Of a stretch of 64,000 nt of DNA, positions 35,833 through 46,734 are shown piece by piece. Each line of letters starts with the position of its first letter. Positions within the stretch are counted from its first letter, which is position 1. The notes beneath the pieces were generated by a model. The model had not been told where the DNA came from. It did no database searches and saw only the letters and a program-made list of their open reading frames with translations. The position numbers were made by a program, and so were the translations under genes. Source of the DNA: an uncultured Alistipes sp. (GTDB lineage Bacteria > Bacteroidota > Bacteroidia > Bacteroidales > Rikenellaceae); assembly GCA_947623965.1 (NCBI GenBank), contig CANQIF010000002.1, forward strand, positions 186,001 through 250,000. Reading direction: 5' to 3'.

Positions 35833-38721
35833 TTATTCCCCGACTGCGGTAAAGTCGAAGACCAGATCGATATGCAGCCCCTCGTCGCCCTTCTTGATGC
35901 GGATATTCCCCGGCTGGCTGCCAGGACCTTGCTGTTCGATAGGCTTGAACGAGCGGATGGCGGGAATATCGAGCAGGAACGAAAGGTCGCCCGGCGGGAA
36001 GGCAGGCATCGTCGCACCGCCGCCCGCTGCGGGTTCGCGGGGCGTGAAGATCCGCAGGAAGAGGCCGTCCGAACGGGCGTAGACACTCCACGGGATCGCA
36101 CCGCCCTCGATCGTCGCCCAGTAGAGCCCGGCGTGATACCCCTTGAACTCGGGGTAGACGAGCGACCGGTAGCTCTCGCCCGTCGCCGTGTCGTTCCACG
36201 CTTTGTGCCAGATGCCCTGAAGGGTCCCCTCGATGCGGTTTTTCCAAACCCGATAGGGGCCGCGACCCAGCCACCGGAGCCCGCTGCAGGCCGCTTCGGG
36301 GTAGGAGAAGCTCAGCCCGAGGTTGTAAACCTCCGTGTCGGTGAAGGCGTCGTCGAAGCCGCCGCCGCCCGAGGCGCGGTTCAGCAGCAGCGCATCCATG
36401 TAGAGCAGCCCATCGCCGGTCAGCCGCCAGACGATCGAATCGACGCCACCCCGATAACGGGCGCAGTAGCGGGCCTCCCCGGCCGAGGTGCGCACGCTGC
36501 TGCGGTCGGGTTCATAGCGCATCTTCATCCCGACGGCCACCGGCCCGTCGGCGAGCGGAATCGTGCGGCCGCCGCTGCGGAGGTGGCGCAGCATCCCCGT
36601 TGCCGCGTCGAACGTCACCTCTAAGGCGCCGCAGCGCAGCAGGATCGCCGTGTCGCTCCGCAGCGCTGCGGGTTTCGAAGTGTCCGCCGCCTGCCGCGGC
36701 GCCGAAGCCCGGCTCCGCTCGCGCTCGAAATAGGCGCGTGTGCGGCGGATCGGGCAGCTCCAGCGGCAGAGGCTGCCGCCGTCGGGGCCGAAGGCCTCCA
36801 ATTCCAGCAGGTCGCCCTCCCGGAAGTCGGCGGGAAGATCGAAGCAGGCCGTGCGGGTCTCGCCCGGTGCCGCATCGGGGAGCCGCACCTCGCCGCGGGC
36901 GATGAGCCGCTCCCCGGCCTCGGGCCGCAGCGGCGAGGGGGCGCTCCGCACGGCCCAGGTCATACGGCACTGCGCCAGCGAGGTGAAGAGGTATTCGTTC
37001 GTGACACGGAAGCGGCCGTCGAAACGCTCGCCGATGAGCAGCGGCTCGATGCGTACGGGAGACCACTGCGCCCGGATGGCGTAAAAGCTGCCCTCCTTCT
37101 CGCGGCGGGGTCCCAACACGCCGTCCGGCGCATTCGAACCGTCCGAGTCGAGCTCGCCGCCGCGGTCGGCGCGCTGCGGCGCCTCGTCGCAGAAGGCCCA
37201 GATGAAGCCGCCCGCGAAGAGCGGCGAGGTGCGCCAGCGATCCCAGAAGTCGCGCAGGCCCGCGCCGCCGCCCTGGTCGTACATGGCGTGCATGAACTCC
37301 GTGGGCAGGAAAACTTTGTATCCGTTCGTGAAGCGGCCGACACCGGTCAGATAGGCAGGGTAGTGGTGGGTGTCCAACCCGTCGAAATCGGCCCACGGGT
37401 GGATGACGTGGCGCCGCTGCAGGGCATCGTGCCGGGCGAAGAGGGGATCGAGCTTCGGATTCCAGCCCCCCTCGTTGCCGTTGCTCCAGAGCACGATGCA
37501 GGGGTGGTTGACATCCCGTTCGACCATCTCGGCAAGCAGCTTCGCCCCCGTCTCCGTGTCGTAGGCGTCGTGCCAGCCCGCCAGCTCGTCGATGTAGAGC
37601 AGCCCGAGCGAGTCGCACATGTCGAGAAAGTGTTCGTCGGGCGGGTAGTGCGAACGCACGGCGTTCATGTTCATCGCCCGGATCAGCTCGGCATCCTGCC
37701 GGCTGCGGGCCGCGCTCGTGGCCCGGCCCCCCTCGACCGTGAAGGAGTGGCGGTTGATCCCCTTCATCACCAGCCGGGTGCCGTTGAGATAGAGGCCGTC
37801 GCCGGGGACGAATTCGACGCTCCGGAAACCGATGCGCGTCTCGCGGCTCTGGATCGTGCGCCCCGCGGCGTCGAGCAGTTCGAGCCGGGCCGTGTAGAGT
37901 TGCGGGCTTTCGGGGGTCCAGGGGCGGATGCCGCGCCAGCGGCTTTCGAAAAGGCTCCTTTCGGCATCGAGGGTCGCAACGACCGCTTCGGCGCCCTCGA
38001 CAGTCCGCTGCAGCGTACCGTCTGCCAGCGCCCGCAGCGTGAGACACACCCGACAGCCGCGGGCAGCCTCCGAGCGGTCGAGCCGGACCCGCAGCCGGCC
38101 GTCAGCCGCGGCATCGAAGCGGATGCGGTCGAAATGCGCCTCCGGCACCGCTTCCAACCAGACCGGGCGGTAGATGCCGCCGAAGAGCCACCAGTCGGCC
38201 TTGCGCTCGGCCGCGTTGACGCTCCGGTTCGCCGAGTGCTTGGCGACGCGGAGCTCCAGTCGGTTCCGGCCGCCGAAATGCAGCAGACCGGTGATATCGT
38301 ACGCAAACCGGTAGAAGCCGCCCCGGTGGGGCTCGCCGGCACGGCGGCCGTTGATGAAGAGCTCCGCGTCGGTCATGACGCCGTCGAAGAAGATCTTCAC
38401 CCGCCGGCCCGCCCAGGCAGCGGGAACCTCGAAGTGGTGGCGGTAGACGCCCTCCTCGTCGCTCGGCCGGGTCCCCTTGACCGTGTACCAGCGGCCGTAG
38501 GTGTAGTCGCCGAAGCCCTGCAGCTCCCAATTGCAGGGAACCCCGATCGGCCGCCAGACGCCGCTGTTGCGTCCCGCCGAGCAGCGGAACTCCCAGGTTG
38601 CGGGATCGTCGATGCCCCGGCCCGAGAGGTAGAGCCGTTCGGGGTGCGGGGCCTGCGCGAAACAGCTCCCGCCGAAGAGCGAGAGCCACGAAAGCAGAAA
38701 GGCGGAAAAGGTGCGGTACAT
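35833..38721 (-). CDS. exported GH2 beta-galactosidase-like glycoside hydrolase
   Basis: This 962-residue secreted enzyme (signal MYRTFSAFLLSWLSLFGGSCFA) has full GH2 architecture: a jelly-roll sugar-binding domain (about 35-190), an Ig-like domain (about 195-300), a TIM barrel (about 300-590), then further beta domains with a Bgal_small_N-type end (LGRGPYRVWKNR). The acid/base is Glu417 in WSNGNEGGW and the nucleophile is Glu475 in PTEFMHAMYDQGG. GINRHSF precedes the barrel active site as in LacZ-type enzymes. It should remove terminal beta-galactose or a related sugar, possibly from pectin side chains given the pectinases upstream. No SusC/D pair is adjacent. The substrate is inference. Confidence 0.88.
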   Translation of the reverse strand: MYRTFSAFLLSWLSLFGGSCFAQAPHPERLYLSGRGIDDPATWEFRCSAGRNSGVWRPIGVPCNWELQGFGDYTYGRWYTVKGTRPSDEEGVYRHHFEVPAAWAGRRVKIFFDGVMTDAELFINGRRAGEPHRGGFYRFAYDITGLLHFGGRNRLELRVAKHSANRSVNAAERKADWWLFGGIYRPVWLEAVPEAHFDRIRFDAAADGRLRVRLDRSEAARGCRVCLTLRALADGTLQRTVEGAEAVVATLDAERSLFESRWRGIRPWTPESPQLYTARLELLDAAGRTIQSRETRIGFRSVEFVPGDGLYLNGTRLVMKGINRHSFTVEGGRATSAARSRQDAELIRAMNMNAVRSHYPPDEHFLDMCDSLGLLYIDELAGWHDAYDTETGAKLLAEMVERDVNHPCIVLWSNGNEGGWNPKLDPLFARHDALQRRHVIHPWADFDGLDTHHYPAYLTGVGRFTNGYKVFLPTEFMHAMYDQGGGAGLRDFWDRWRTSPLFAGGFIWAFCDEAPQRADRGGELDSDGSNAPDGVLGPRREKEGSFYAIRAQWSPVRIEPLLIGERFDGRFRVTNEYLFTSLAQCRMTWAVRSAPSPLRPEAGERLIARGEVRLPDAAPGETRTACFDLPADFREGDLLELEAFGPDGGSLCRWSCPIRRTRAYFERERSRASAPRQAADTSKPAALRSDTAILLRCGALEVTFDAATGMLRHLRSGGRTIPLADGPVAVGMKMRYEPDRSSVRTSAGEARYCARYRGGVDSIVWRLTGDGLLYMDALLLNRASGGGGFDDAFTDTEVYNLGLSFSYPEAACSGLRWLGRGPYRVWKNRIEGTLQGIWHKAWNDTATGESYRSLVYPEFKGYHAGLYWATIEGGAIPWSVYARSDGLFLRIFTPREPAAGGGATMPAFPPGDLSFLLDIPAIRSFKPIEQQGPGSQPGNIRIKKGDEGLHIDLVFDFTAVGE

Positions 38722-38820
38722 CGGTTCGTTCGATTTTTCAGTGGTGCCGTTCGGTTCGAGGGGGCAAAACCGGCTTGGGGTTTAAGGGTTCGGCGGGAGG
38801 CGTCGCGTCGTCCGCCGGAA

Positions 38821-38877
38821 ATAAAAAACGCGGGACGAGGACCGGACCCCGACGGAGCCCGGCCGCATCGTCCCGCG
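38821..38877 (-). terminator. glmS terminator
   Basis: Arms CGCGGGACGA (38829-38838) and TCGTCCCGCG (38868-38877) pair perfectly. Six A (38823-38828) provide the T-run on the minus strand. Confidence 0.87.
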
Positions 38878-38890
38878 ATAGAGGGTCGGC

Positions 38891-40735
<1,845 letters not shown>

Positions 40736-40771
40736 AATATCAATTCTATTTTATGTTTGTTGTTTCTTGTT

Positions 40772-40839
40772 TCTTGTTCGGCTATCTGGCTTTCGACGGC
40801 TGTTCTTGCGGCGTTCCGCCGCATTTGCTGTCCTCATCC
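40772..40839. repeat. 68-bp direct repeat, copy 1
   Basis: This is an exact 68-bp repeat whose second copy is at 40895-40962. The unit contains a GCGGC-GTTCC-GCCGC hairpin. The 55 bp between copies holds a CCCCCTAAATCCCCC-type word with a small CCCCCTCGAGAGGGGG palindrome, similar to dispersed Bacteroidetes repeats. It lies upstream of glmS. Confidence 0.9.
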
Positions 40840-40894
40840 TCCCCCTAAATCCCCCTCGAGAGGGGGACTTGCGTGGGGCAAGTCGTTCGTTAAC

Positions 40895-40962
40895 TCTTGT
40901 TCGGCTATCTGGCTTTCGACGGCTGTTCTTGCGGCGTTCCGCCGCATTTGCTGTCCTCATCC
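40895..40962. repeat. 68-bp direct repeat, copy 2
   Basis: Identical to 40772-40839. No coding sequence is supported across either copy; the frames that run through both are by-products of the repetition. Confidence 0.9.
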
Positions 40963-40990
40963 ATAGGCGGCCGCCATACCATAATTATAT

Positions 40991-41036
40991 CGGTCCGCGC
41001 CGGGCGGCTTTGCCGCCGGGGGGGCGGCGCGGACCG
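40991..41036. repeat. nested palindrome upstream of glmS
   Basis: Outer arms CGGTCCGCGCC (40991-41001) and GGCGCGGACCG (41026-41036) are exact complements. An inner hairpin GGCGG/CCGCC (41003-41007, 41013-41017) is followed by seven G. The nested design recalls the island elements but the sequence differs. The rest of 41037-41290 shows nothing recognisable. Confidence 0.7.
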
Positions 41037-41290
41037 AATCTTTATACTCGCATCGGCAACATAGCGCCGTAAGCCGTGCAACCCGGCCCGCATCCGTCGG
41101 ATCAGACACCAGCGGCTTCAGTCCTAAAAATGTCATACAAGCCCGCCGAAACGCCCTTTCGGACCGAATCGGCCGGCAAATGTCATTTTTCCGCCGCCAA
41201 AGATAGTAAATACATGGCAAAAACACGAATAAACCGGGAGCAAAAAGTGAATTTTCTCGAGGCGCCGCATCTTCGATCACCTTTTGATAC

Positions 41291-41328
41291 GAAAAAAAGG
41301 AGCAGGCAACCCGTCGTTGCCCGCTCCT
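41291..41328 (-). terminator. terminator of the glmM-nlpE-M20 operon
   Basis: Arms at 41298-41310 and 41316-41328 pair with one mismatch. Seven A (41292-41298) give the T-run on the minus strand, 20 bp after the M20 stop codon. Confidence 0.85.
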
Positions 41329-41347
41329 TCGGAAGCCCGTTTCCCCG

Positions 41348-42709
41348 CTATTCGGCGAAATACTTATAGAACAGCAGAATCGTCTCGATACCGCGATAGA
41401 ACTGCTCCAGTCCGTAGCTCTCGTTGGGCGAATGGATCGCATCCTCCGCCAGCCCGAAGCCGATGAGCAGCGACTTGACCCCCAGGATCTGCTCGAATCC
41501 GCTGATGATCGGAATCGAACCGCCCGAGTAGAAGGGCAGCGGCTTCTTGCCGAAAGTCTCCTTCACAGCCCGTTCGGCCGCCCGGTAGGCGGGCATGTCG
41601 GTCGGCGCCACGTAGGGCATGCCGCCGTGCAGCGACTTCACGCGAACCTTGACGCTCTTCGGCGCAATCGCTTTGAAATGGCGCTCGAAGAGCTTCGAAA
41701 TTTCGCGGTAGTCCTGGTCGGGCACCAACCGCATCGAGATCTTGGCCGAGGCCTTCGACGGAATCACCGTCTTGGTCCCCTCGCCGATGTAGCCGCCCCA
41801 GATGCCGTTCACGTCGAGCGAGGGGCGCACGCCCGTCCGCTCGATGGTCGTGTAGCCCGCTTCGCCCGCCACATCGCCGATTTCGAGCGCCTGCTTGTAG
41901 GTCCGCAGCGAGAAGGGAGCCTTGTTGAAAGCCTTGCGCTCCGACGGGGTCAGCTCGCGCACCCGGTCGTAGAAGCCCGGAATCGTCACGCGCCCCTCGT
42001 CATCGACGAGCGAGGCGACGAGCCGCGCCAGCACGTTGGCCGGATTGGCCACTGCACCGCCGTAGAGGCCCGAATGCAGGTCCTTGTTCGGCCCCGTCAC
42101 CTCGACCTCCATATAGGCCAGTCCGCGCAGTCCGCAGGTGATCGAGGGGGTCTGCATCGAGATCATCGAGGTGTCCGAAACCAGAATGATGTCGGCCTTG
42201 AGCAGCTTTTTGTTGCGGGCGCAGAAGCCGTAGAGGCTCGGCGAACCGATCTCCTCCTCACCCTCGAGCATGAATTTCACGTTGCAGGGGAGCGTGCCGG
42301 TCGCGCACATCGCTTCGAATGCCTTGGCGTGCATGAAGAGCTGCCCCTTGTCGTCGTCGGCGCCGCGGCCCCAGATGCGGCCGCCGGCAATCACCGGCTC
42401 GAAGGGGTCGGTGCGCCACTCCCCGCGCGGATCGACGGGCATCACGTCGTAGTGGCCGTAGACGAGCACCGTCCGGGCCTTCGGATCGATGATCTTTTCG
42501 GCATAGACCACCGGGTTGCCCTCCGTGGGCATCACCTCGGCGCGGTCGGCCCCCGCCTCGACGAGCGAGGCGGCCAGCCACTCGGCGGCACGCTGCATGT
42601 CGGGGCGGTGCGCCGTCTCGGCGCTGATCGACGGAATGCGGAGCAGTTCGAACAACTCCTTGACGAAACGATCTTTGTTCGCTTCGATATAATCCTTTAC
42701 TTTATTCAT
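41348..42709 (-). CDS. M20 family metallodipeptidase
   Basis: This 453-residue cytoplasmic zinc peptidase of the M20 (CNDP/PepV-like) family probably cleaves dipeptides. Metal-site motifs are VYGHYDVMP (His), RGADDDKGQL (bridging Asp), LEGEEEIGS (general-base Glu followed by a ligand Glu), VSDTSM (Asp) and a C-terminal His in EDAIHSPNESY. A dimerisation or lid domain (about 210-380) has DLHSGLYGGAVANP. It is third in a tight operon: 1 bp after the nlpE-like gene, which overlaps glmM. Confidence 0.93.
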   Translation of the reverse strand: MNKVKDYIEANKDRFVKELFELLRIPSISAETAHRPDMQRAAEWLAASLVEAGADRAEVMPTEGNPVVYAEKIIDPKARTVLVYGHYDVMPVDPRGEWRTDPFEPVIAGGRIWGRGADDDKGQLFMHAKAFEAMCATGTLPCNVKFMLEGEEEIGSPSLYGFCARNKKLLKADIILVSDTSMISMQTPSITCGLRGLAYMEVEVTGPNKDLHSGLYGGAVANPANVLARLVASLVDDEGRVTIPGFYDRVRELTPSERKAFNKAPFSLRTYKQALEIGDVAGEAGYTTIERTGVRPSLDVNGIWGGYIGEGTKTVIPSKASAKISMRLVPDQDYREISKLFERHFKAIAPKSVKVRVKSLHGGMPYVAPTDMPAYRAAERAVKETFGKKPLPFYSGGSIPIISGFEQILGVKSLLIGFGLAEDAIHSPNESYGLEQFYRGIETILLFYKYFAE

Positions 42710-42710
42710 T

Positions 42711-43136
42711 TCATTCGGTTTTTCGGGTTAGTATGTAGCACTCCGCCAGCGGACCTTCGATCGCGCGGCCGGCGGTGTCGAGCATCCGCAGCCGTCCGGC
42801 TTCGATGCGGTAGCGCCCCTCCGGCTCGCCTGCGTCGGGGCGGAGCGTCAGCAGCTCGCCCTCGATCGTGTAGCGGCCCGACTCCTCGAAGGTCGTGTCG
42901 CGTTCGAGGTAGTCCGCACGGCGCTTGTAGCTGCCGTCGCCGCGGAGTGTCAGTTCAACGGCGATGCCCGGGCAGTCGGCCGCGGGGAGCGTCCCCGCGT
43001 AGATGCCGGCCGTGTTGGCCGTCGCGATCGTCTCGGCAACTTGAGCCGCTTCGGAGGAGCAGGCGGTACGGGCGCTGCGCCCGCCGCAGGCCGTCAGCGC
43101 TGCAAGCGCCGACAGCAGGAGGAGGATACGTTTCAT
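42711..43136 (-). CDS. NlpE-like lipoprotein
   Basis: This 141-residue lipoprotein (lipobox LTAC in MKRILLLLSALAALTAC) has an NlpE N-terminal-type domain: YAGTLPAADCPGIAVELTLRGDGSY, then FEESGRYTIEGELLTL and a RMLDTAGRAIEG end. NlpE proteins sense surface contact or copper stress and feed envelope responses in enterobacteria. Here the usual CxxC reads AADC, so only one of the two Cys remains and a copper role is doubtful. It overlaps glmM by 4 bp and is followed 1 bp later by the M20 gene. Confidence 0.72.
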   Translation of the reverse strand: MKRILLLLSALAALTACGGRSARTACSSEAAQVAETIATANTAGIYAGTLPAADCPGIAVELTLRGDGSYKRRADYLERDTTFEESGRYTIEGELLTLRPDAGEPEGRYRIEAGRLRMLDTAGRAIEGPLAECYILTRKTE

Positions 43137-44521
43137 AAATGGCAGATTTGTCGAAGCTCGGCGATGAACCGCTGCGCCAGCTCCTCGGCCCCGGCCATCG
43201 TCTTCGCCTCGGTGTAGACGCGGATGATCGGCTCGGTGTTCGACTTGCGCAGGTGGACCCAGTTCTCGGCGAAATCGATCTTCACACCGTCGATATCCGT
43301 CACGCGTTCACCGGCATAGCGGCGCTTCATCTCGGCCAATACTTTATCCACGTCGATGGCGGGCGTCAGCTGGATCTTGTTCTTCGAGGCGAAGTAGGCC
43401 GGGTAGGTCTTGCGCAGGGCGGTCATCGTCATCTTCTTTTCGGCCAGATAGGTCAAAAAGAGTGCCGTGCCGACCAGCGCGTCGCGGCCGTAGTGGAGCT
43501 CGGGGTAGATCACGCCCCCGTTGCCCTCGCCGCCGATCACGGCGCCGACCTCTTTCATCTTCCGCACGACGTTCACTTCGCCGACGGCCGAGGCATGGTA
43601 GTTGCCCCCGTGGCGTTCGGTCACGTCGCGCAGCGCGCGCGACGAGGAGAGGTTCGAGACCGTGTCGCCCTTCGTTCGCGAGAGAATGTAGTCGGCCACG
43701 GCCACGAGCGTATACTCCTCGACGAACATCGAGCCGTCCTCGCTGACGAAGGCCAGCCGATCGACGTCGGGATCGACGACGATGCCCAGATCGGCCCGCT
43801 CGCGGACCACCGCCTCCGAAATGGCCGTCAGGTTCTCGGGCAGCGGCTCGGGGTTGTGGGCGAACTCGCCCGTGGGGGCGCAGTTGAGCTCGACCACGTC
43901 GCAGCCCAGTTCGCGCAGCAGCTTGGGAATCACCACGCCGCCCACCGAGTTGACCGCATCGACCACGACGCGGAAGCGGCGGGCGCGCACCGCCTCGACA
44001 TCGACCGCATCGAGCGCCAGCACGCGGCGGATATGCTCGTCGTTGAAGTCGGTGCGCTCGATGACGCGGCCGATGCCGTCGATCGGCGGATAGTCGTAGC
44101 CGCTCTCTTCGGCCAGTGCGAGCACTTGCCGCCCCTCGGCGTCGGAGAGGAACTCGCCTTGGGCGTCGAGCAGCTTCAGCGCGTTCCACTGGCGGGGGTT
44201 GTGCGAGGCGGTGATGATGATGCCGCCGTCGGCCTGCTTGACGATCACGGCCATCTCGGTGCCGGGCGTCGTGCAGAGCCCCGCGTCGATCACATCGACA
44301 CCGGCCGCCAGCAGCGTTCCCACGACTAAATCGGCCACCATCGGGCCCGAGAGGCGGGCGTCGCGGCCGACGACGATGCGGATGCGGCGTTCAGGGTTGC
44401 GGCCGGCGATCAGACGGGCATAGGCCGTCGTGAATTTCACAACATCGATCGGGGTCAGATTTTCTCCGGGAGCGCCGCCGATCGTGCCGCGGATCCCGGA
44501 AATGGATTTGATAAGGGTCAT
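43133..44521 (-). CDS. glmM: phosphoglucosamine mutase GlmM
   Basis: This enzyme converts glucosamine-6-phosphate to glucosamine-1-phosphate, the step after GlmS on the way to UDP-GlcNAc. The 462-residue product has the four mutase landmarks: phosphoserine loop IITASHNPRQWN, metal loop VVDPDVDRLAF, sugar-binding loop GEGNGGVIYP and phosphate-binding loop RKSNTEPIIRVYTEA. The N-terminus ISGIRGT is also typical. The glmS gene lies 2.4 kb away on the same strand but is not co-transcribed. It is first in the operon with the nlpE-like and M20 genes. Phosphomannomutase is the alternative, less likely. Confidence 0.9.
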   Translation of the reverse strand: MTLIKSISGIRGTIGGAPGENLTPIDVVKFTTAYARLIAGRNPERRIRIVVGRDARLSGPMVADLVVGTLLAAGVDVIDAGLCTTPGTEMAVIVKQADGGIIITASHNPRQWNALKLLDAQGEFLSDAEGRQVLALAEESGYDYPPIDGIGRVIERTDFNDEHIRRVLALDAVDVEAVRARRFRVVVDAVNSVGGVVIPKLLRELGCDVVELNCAPTGEFAHNPEPLPENLTAISEAVVRERADLGIVVDPDVDRLAFVSEDGSMFVEEYTLVAVADYILSRTKGDTVSNLSSSRALRDVTERHGGNYHASAVGEVNVVRKMKEVGAVIGGEGNGGVIYPELHYGRDALVGTALFLTYLAEKKMTMTALRKTYPAYFASKNKIQLTPAIDVDKVLAEMKRRYAGERVTDIDGVKIDFAENWVHLRKSNTEPIIRVYTEAKTMAGAEELAQRFIAELRQICHL

Positions 44522-44623
44522 AACGAATACTTATATAAAAAGATTTTTTCGTTGCTTTTGTTTTGTTATTCGAGGTGAAATTAGTACTTTTATGCCAAAT
44601 ATGAAAATAAAAACCGATAAAAT

Positions 44624-45502
44624 ATGAGAACGATCCCCGCTTCCGAATTGATTATCAACAGCGACGGCTCCATTTTCCACCTGCACCTCCTTCCGGAGCA
44701 GCTGGCCGACACGGTTATCCTGGTCGGAGACCCGGGCCGCGTAGCCCTCGTGGCCGAATTTTTCGATACGGTCGAATGCCGCGTCTCGAACCGCGAATTC
44801 AACACCGTGACGGGCACCTACCGCGGCAAGCGCATGACGGTGCTCTCGACCGGCATCGGCATCGGCAACATCGACATCTGCGTCACGGAGCTCGACGCGC
44901 TGGCCAACATCGACTTCGCGACCCGGCAGGAGAAGGAGCGAAAGCGGCAGCTGACGCTCGTGCGGTTAGGCACTTCGGGAGCCCTGCAGCCCGACATCCG
45001 GGTGGGCGAGGCGCTCTTCTCGCGCACGTCGGTCGGCTTCGACGGCCTGCTGAACTACTACGCCGGCCGCAACGAGGTCTGCGACCTTCGGCTCGAAAAG
45101 GCCTTCATGGCCCACACAGGTTGGAGCGAGCTGCTGCCGAAACCCTACTTCATCGACGCCGACCGCACGCTCTACGAGCACTTCAAGGACGCGACGCGCG
45201 AGGGCATCACGGTCGCCGCGCCGGGCTTCTACGCCCCGCAGGGCCGCTGGGTGCGCCTCCGCCCGCAGGATCCCGACCTCAATGCCAAGATCGAGTCGTT
45301 CGAGTACGAGGGGCGCCGCATCACCAACTTCGAGATGGAGAGCTCGGCGCTGGCCGGTCTGGCCGCCCTCATGGGCCACCGCGCCGCGACGATCTGTACG
45401 ATCATCGCCCAGCGTGTCGCGCTCGACGCCTGCACCGACTACAAACCCTTCGTGCGCCGCATGATCGCCATGGCGCTCGACAAGCTGGCCGACCTGAAAT
45501 AG
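44624..45502 (+). CDS. nucleoside phosphorylase (uridine phosphorylase-like)
   Basis: This 292-residue enzyme of the PNP_UDP_1 family splits a nucleoside with phosphate into base and ribose-1-phosphate. Landmarks are VGDPGRVALVAEFFD, TGTYRGKRMTVLSTGIGIGNID, the phosphate-site RLGTSGALQPDIRVGEAL and the ribose-site ITNFEMESSALAGLAALMGH. The FEMES Glu is catalytic-site. Length exceeds E. coli Udp (253), as usual in Bacteroidetes. Base preference (uridine versus purine) is not certain. A TAGTACTTTTA stretch at 44582-44592 is a weak promoter candidate. It lies 92 bp before dnaN. Confidence 0.87.
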   Translation: MRTIPASELIINSDGSIFHLHLLPEQLADTVILVGDPGRVALVAEFFDTVECRVSNREFNTVTGTYRGKRMTVLSTGIGIGNIDICVTELDALANIDFATRQEKERKRQLTLVRLGTSGALQPDIRVGEALFSRTSVGFDGLLNYYAGRNEVCDLRLEKAFMAHTGWSELLPKPYFIDADRTLYEHFKDATREGITVAAPGFYAPQGRWVRLRPQDPDLNAKIESFEYEGRRITNFEMESSALAGLAALMGHRAATICTIIAQRVALDACTDYKPFVRRMIAMALDKLADLK

Positions 45503-45594
45503 CGGCGACCGGCCCGGAAAACGCCTGGGGAAACGCCCGGAAAGCGCCCGGAAAACAAAGACAAACAGAAGATAAGACTATACACTCAAGAAAG

Positions 45595-46719
45595 ATGAAA
45601 TTCACTGTATCAAGCTCGGCCCTGCTCTCGCTGCTGGCCACGACCGGCAAGGTCATCAGCAACAAAAACACGCTCCCGATTCTCGACTACTTCCTGATGG
45701 AGCTCAGCGGCAACACGCTGAAGGTAACCGCTTCCGACCTCGAAACGACGCTCGTCGGCTCGATCGGGGTGGAGAGCGTCGAGACCGAGGGCACGATCGC
45801 CGCGCCCGTCAAACAGATGCTCGACTCGCTCAAGGAGTTCCCCGAACTTCCCCTGACGATCGAGGTGAACGACAAGACGTGGGAGATCTGCATCAGCTGG
45901 AAGAGCGGTTCGCTCTCGATTCCGGGAGCCAGCGCCGTCAGCTATCCTGCCGTGCAGCAGCTCAATGCCGAGAAGAAGGAGCTCACGCTCGACGTCGATC
46001 TGCTCGTGAACGGCATCAACAAGACGATCTTCGCCACGGCCGACGACGAACTGCGCCCCGTGATGAACGGCGTCTACCTGAACCTGCAGCCCGCAGCGAT
46101 CACCTTCGTCGGCACTGACGCCCACAAATTGGTGAAGTACGAGGCCGAGTGCCAGAACGAGGCTACGGCGGCTTTCATCCTGCCGAAAAAGCCCGCCAAC
46201 CTGCTCAAGACGGTGTTGCTGAAGGAGGAGGATGCGATCCGCGTCTCGTTCGACTCGAAGAACGCCCGCTTCGACCTGAAGAGCCACACGCTCGTCTGCC
46301 GTCTCATCGAGGGCAACTACCCGAACTACAACGCCGTCATTCCGGCCGCCAACCCCAACAAGCTGCTGGTGGATCGCATCGAGCTCATGAACGGCATCAA
46401 GCGCGTGGCTGTCTGCTCGAACCCCACGACGAACCTCATCCGCATGGATATCGCCGAGAACCGCATCACCCTCACGGCCCAGGATATCGACTTCTCGATG
46501 TCGGCCAACGAGACGATCGCCTGCAGCTATGACGGACAGCCCATCTCGATCGGCTTCAAATCGACCTTCCTCGTGGAGATCCTCTCGAACGTCGATACGC
46601 CGACCGTGTTGATCGAACTGGCCGACTCGACCCGCGCCGGGGTCTTCAAGCCCGTCTACGACGACAAGCAGTCGAGCTCGACGCTCATGCTGCTCATGCC
46701 GATGATGATCAACGCCTAA
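45595..46719 (+). CDS. dnaN: DNA polymerase III beta sliding clamp
   Basis: This protein forms the ring-shaped dimer that tethers polymerase to DNA. The 374-residue product fits the three-domain clamp: MKFTVSSSALLSLLATTGKVI at the start, LPILDYFLMEL, TASDLETT, the VNGINKTIFATADDELRPVMNGV region between domains 1 and 2 and a C-terminus with TLMLLMPMMINA. It begins a plus-strand operon with the exonuclease, LysM-binding protein, rex and FAD synthetase genes. The leader of 92 bp after the phosphorylase holds a purine-rich Shine-Dalgarno-like GAAAGA. Confidence 0.97.
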   Translation: MKFTVSSSALLSLLATTGKVISNKNTLPILDYFLMELSGNTLKVTASDLETTLVGSIGVESVETEGTIAAPVKQMLDSLKEFPELPLTIEVNDKTWEICISWKSGSLSIPGASAVSYPAVQQLNAEKKELTLDVDLLVNGINKTIFATADDELRPVMNGVYLNLQPAAITFVGTDAHKLVKYEAECQNEATAAFILPKKPANLLKTVLLKEEDAIRVSFDSKNARFDLKSHTLVCRLIEGNYPNYNAVIPAANPNKLLVDRIELMNGIKRVAVCSNPTTNLIRMDIAENRITLTAQDIDFSMSANETIACSYDGQPISIGFKSTFLVEILSNVDTPTVLIELADSTRAGVFKPVYDDKQSSSTLMLLMPMMINA

Positions 46720-46734
46720 CGGGAGACCGAGCGG

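Noticed and set aside
40736..40890. glmS ribozyme in the glmS leader
   Set aside because: No recognisable ribozyme core is seen, and this regulator is known mainly from Firmicutes. The leader is dominated by the 68-bp repeat.
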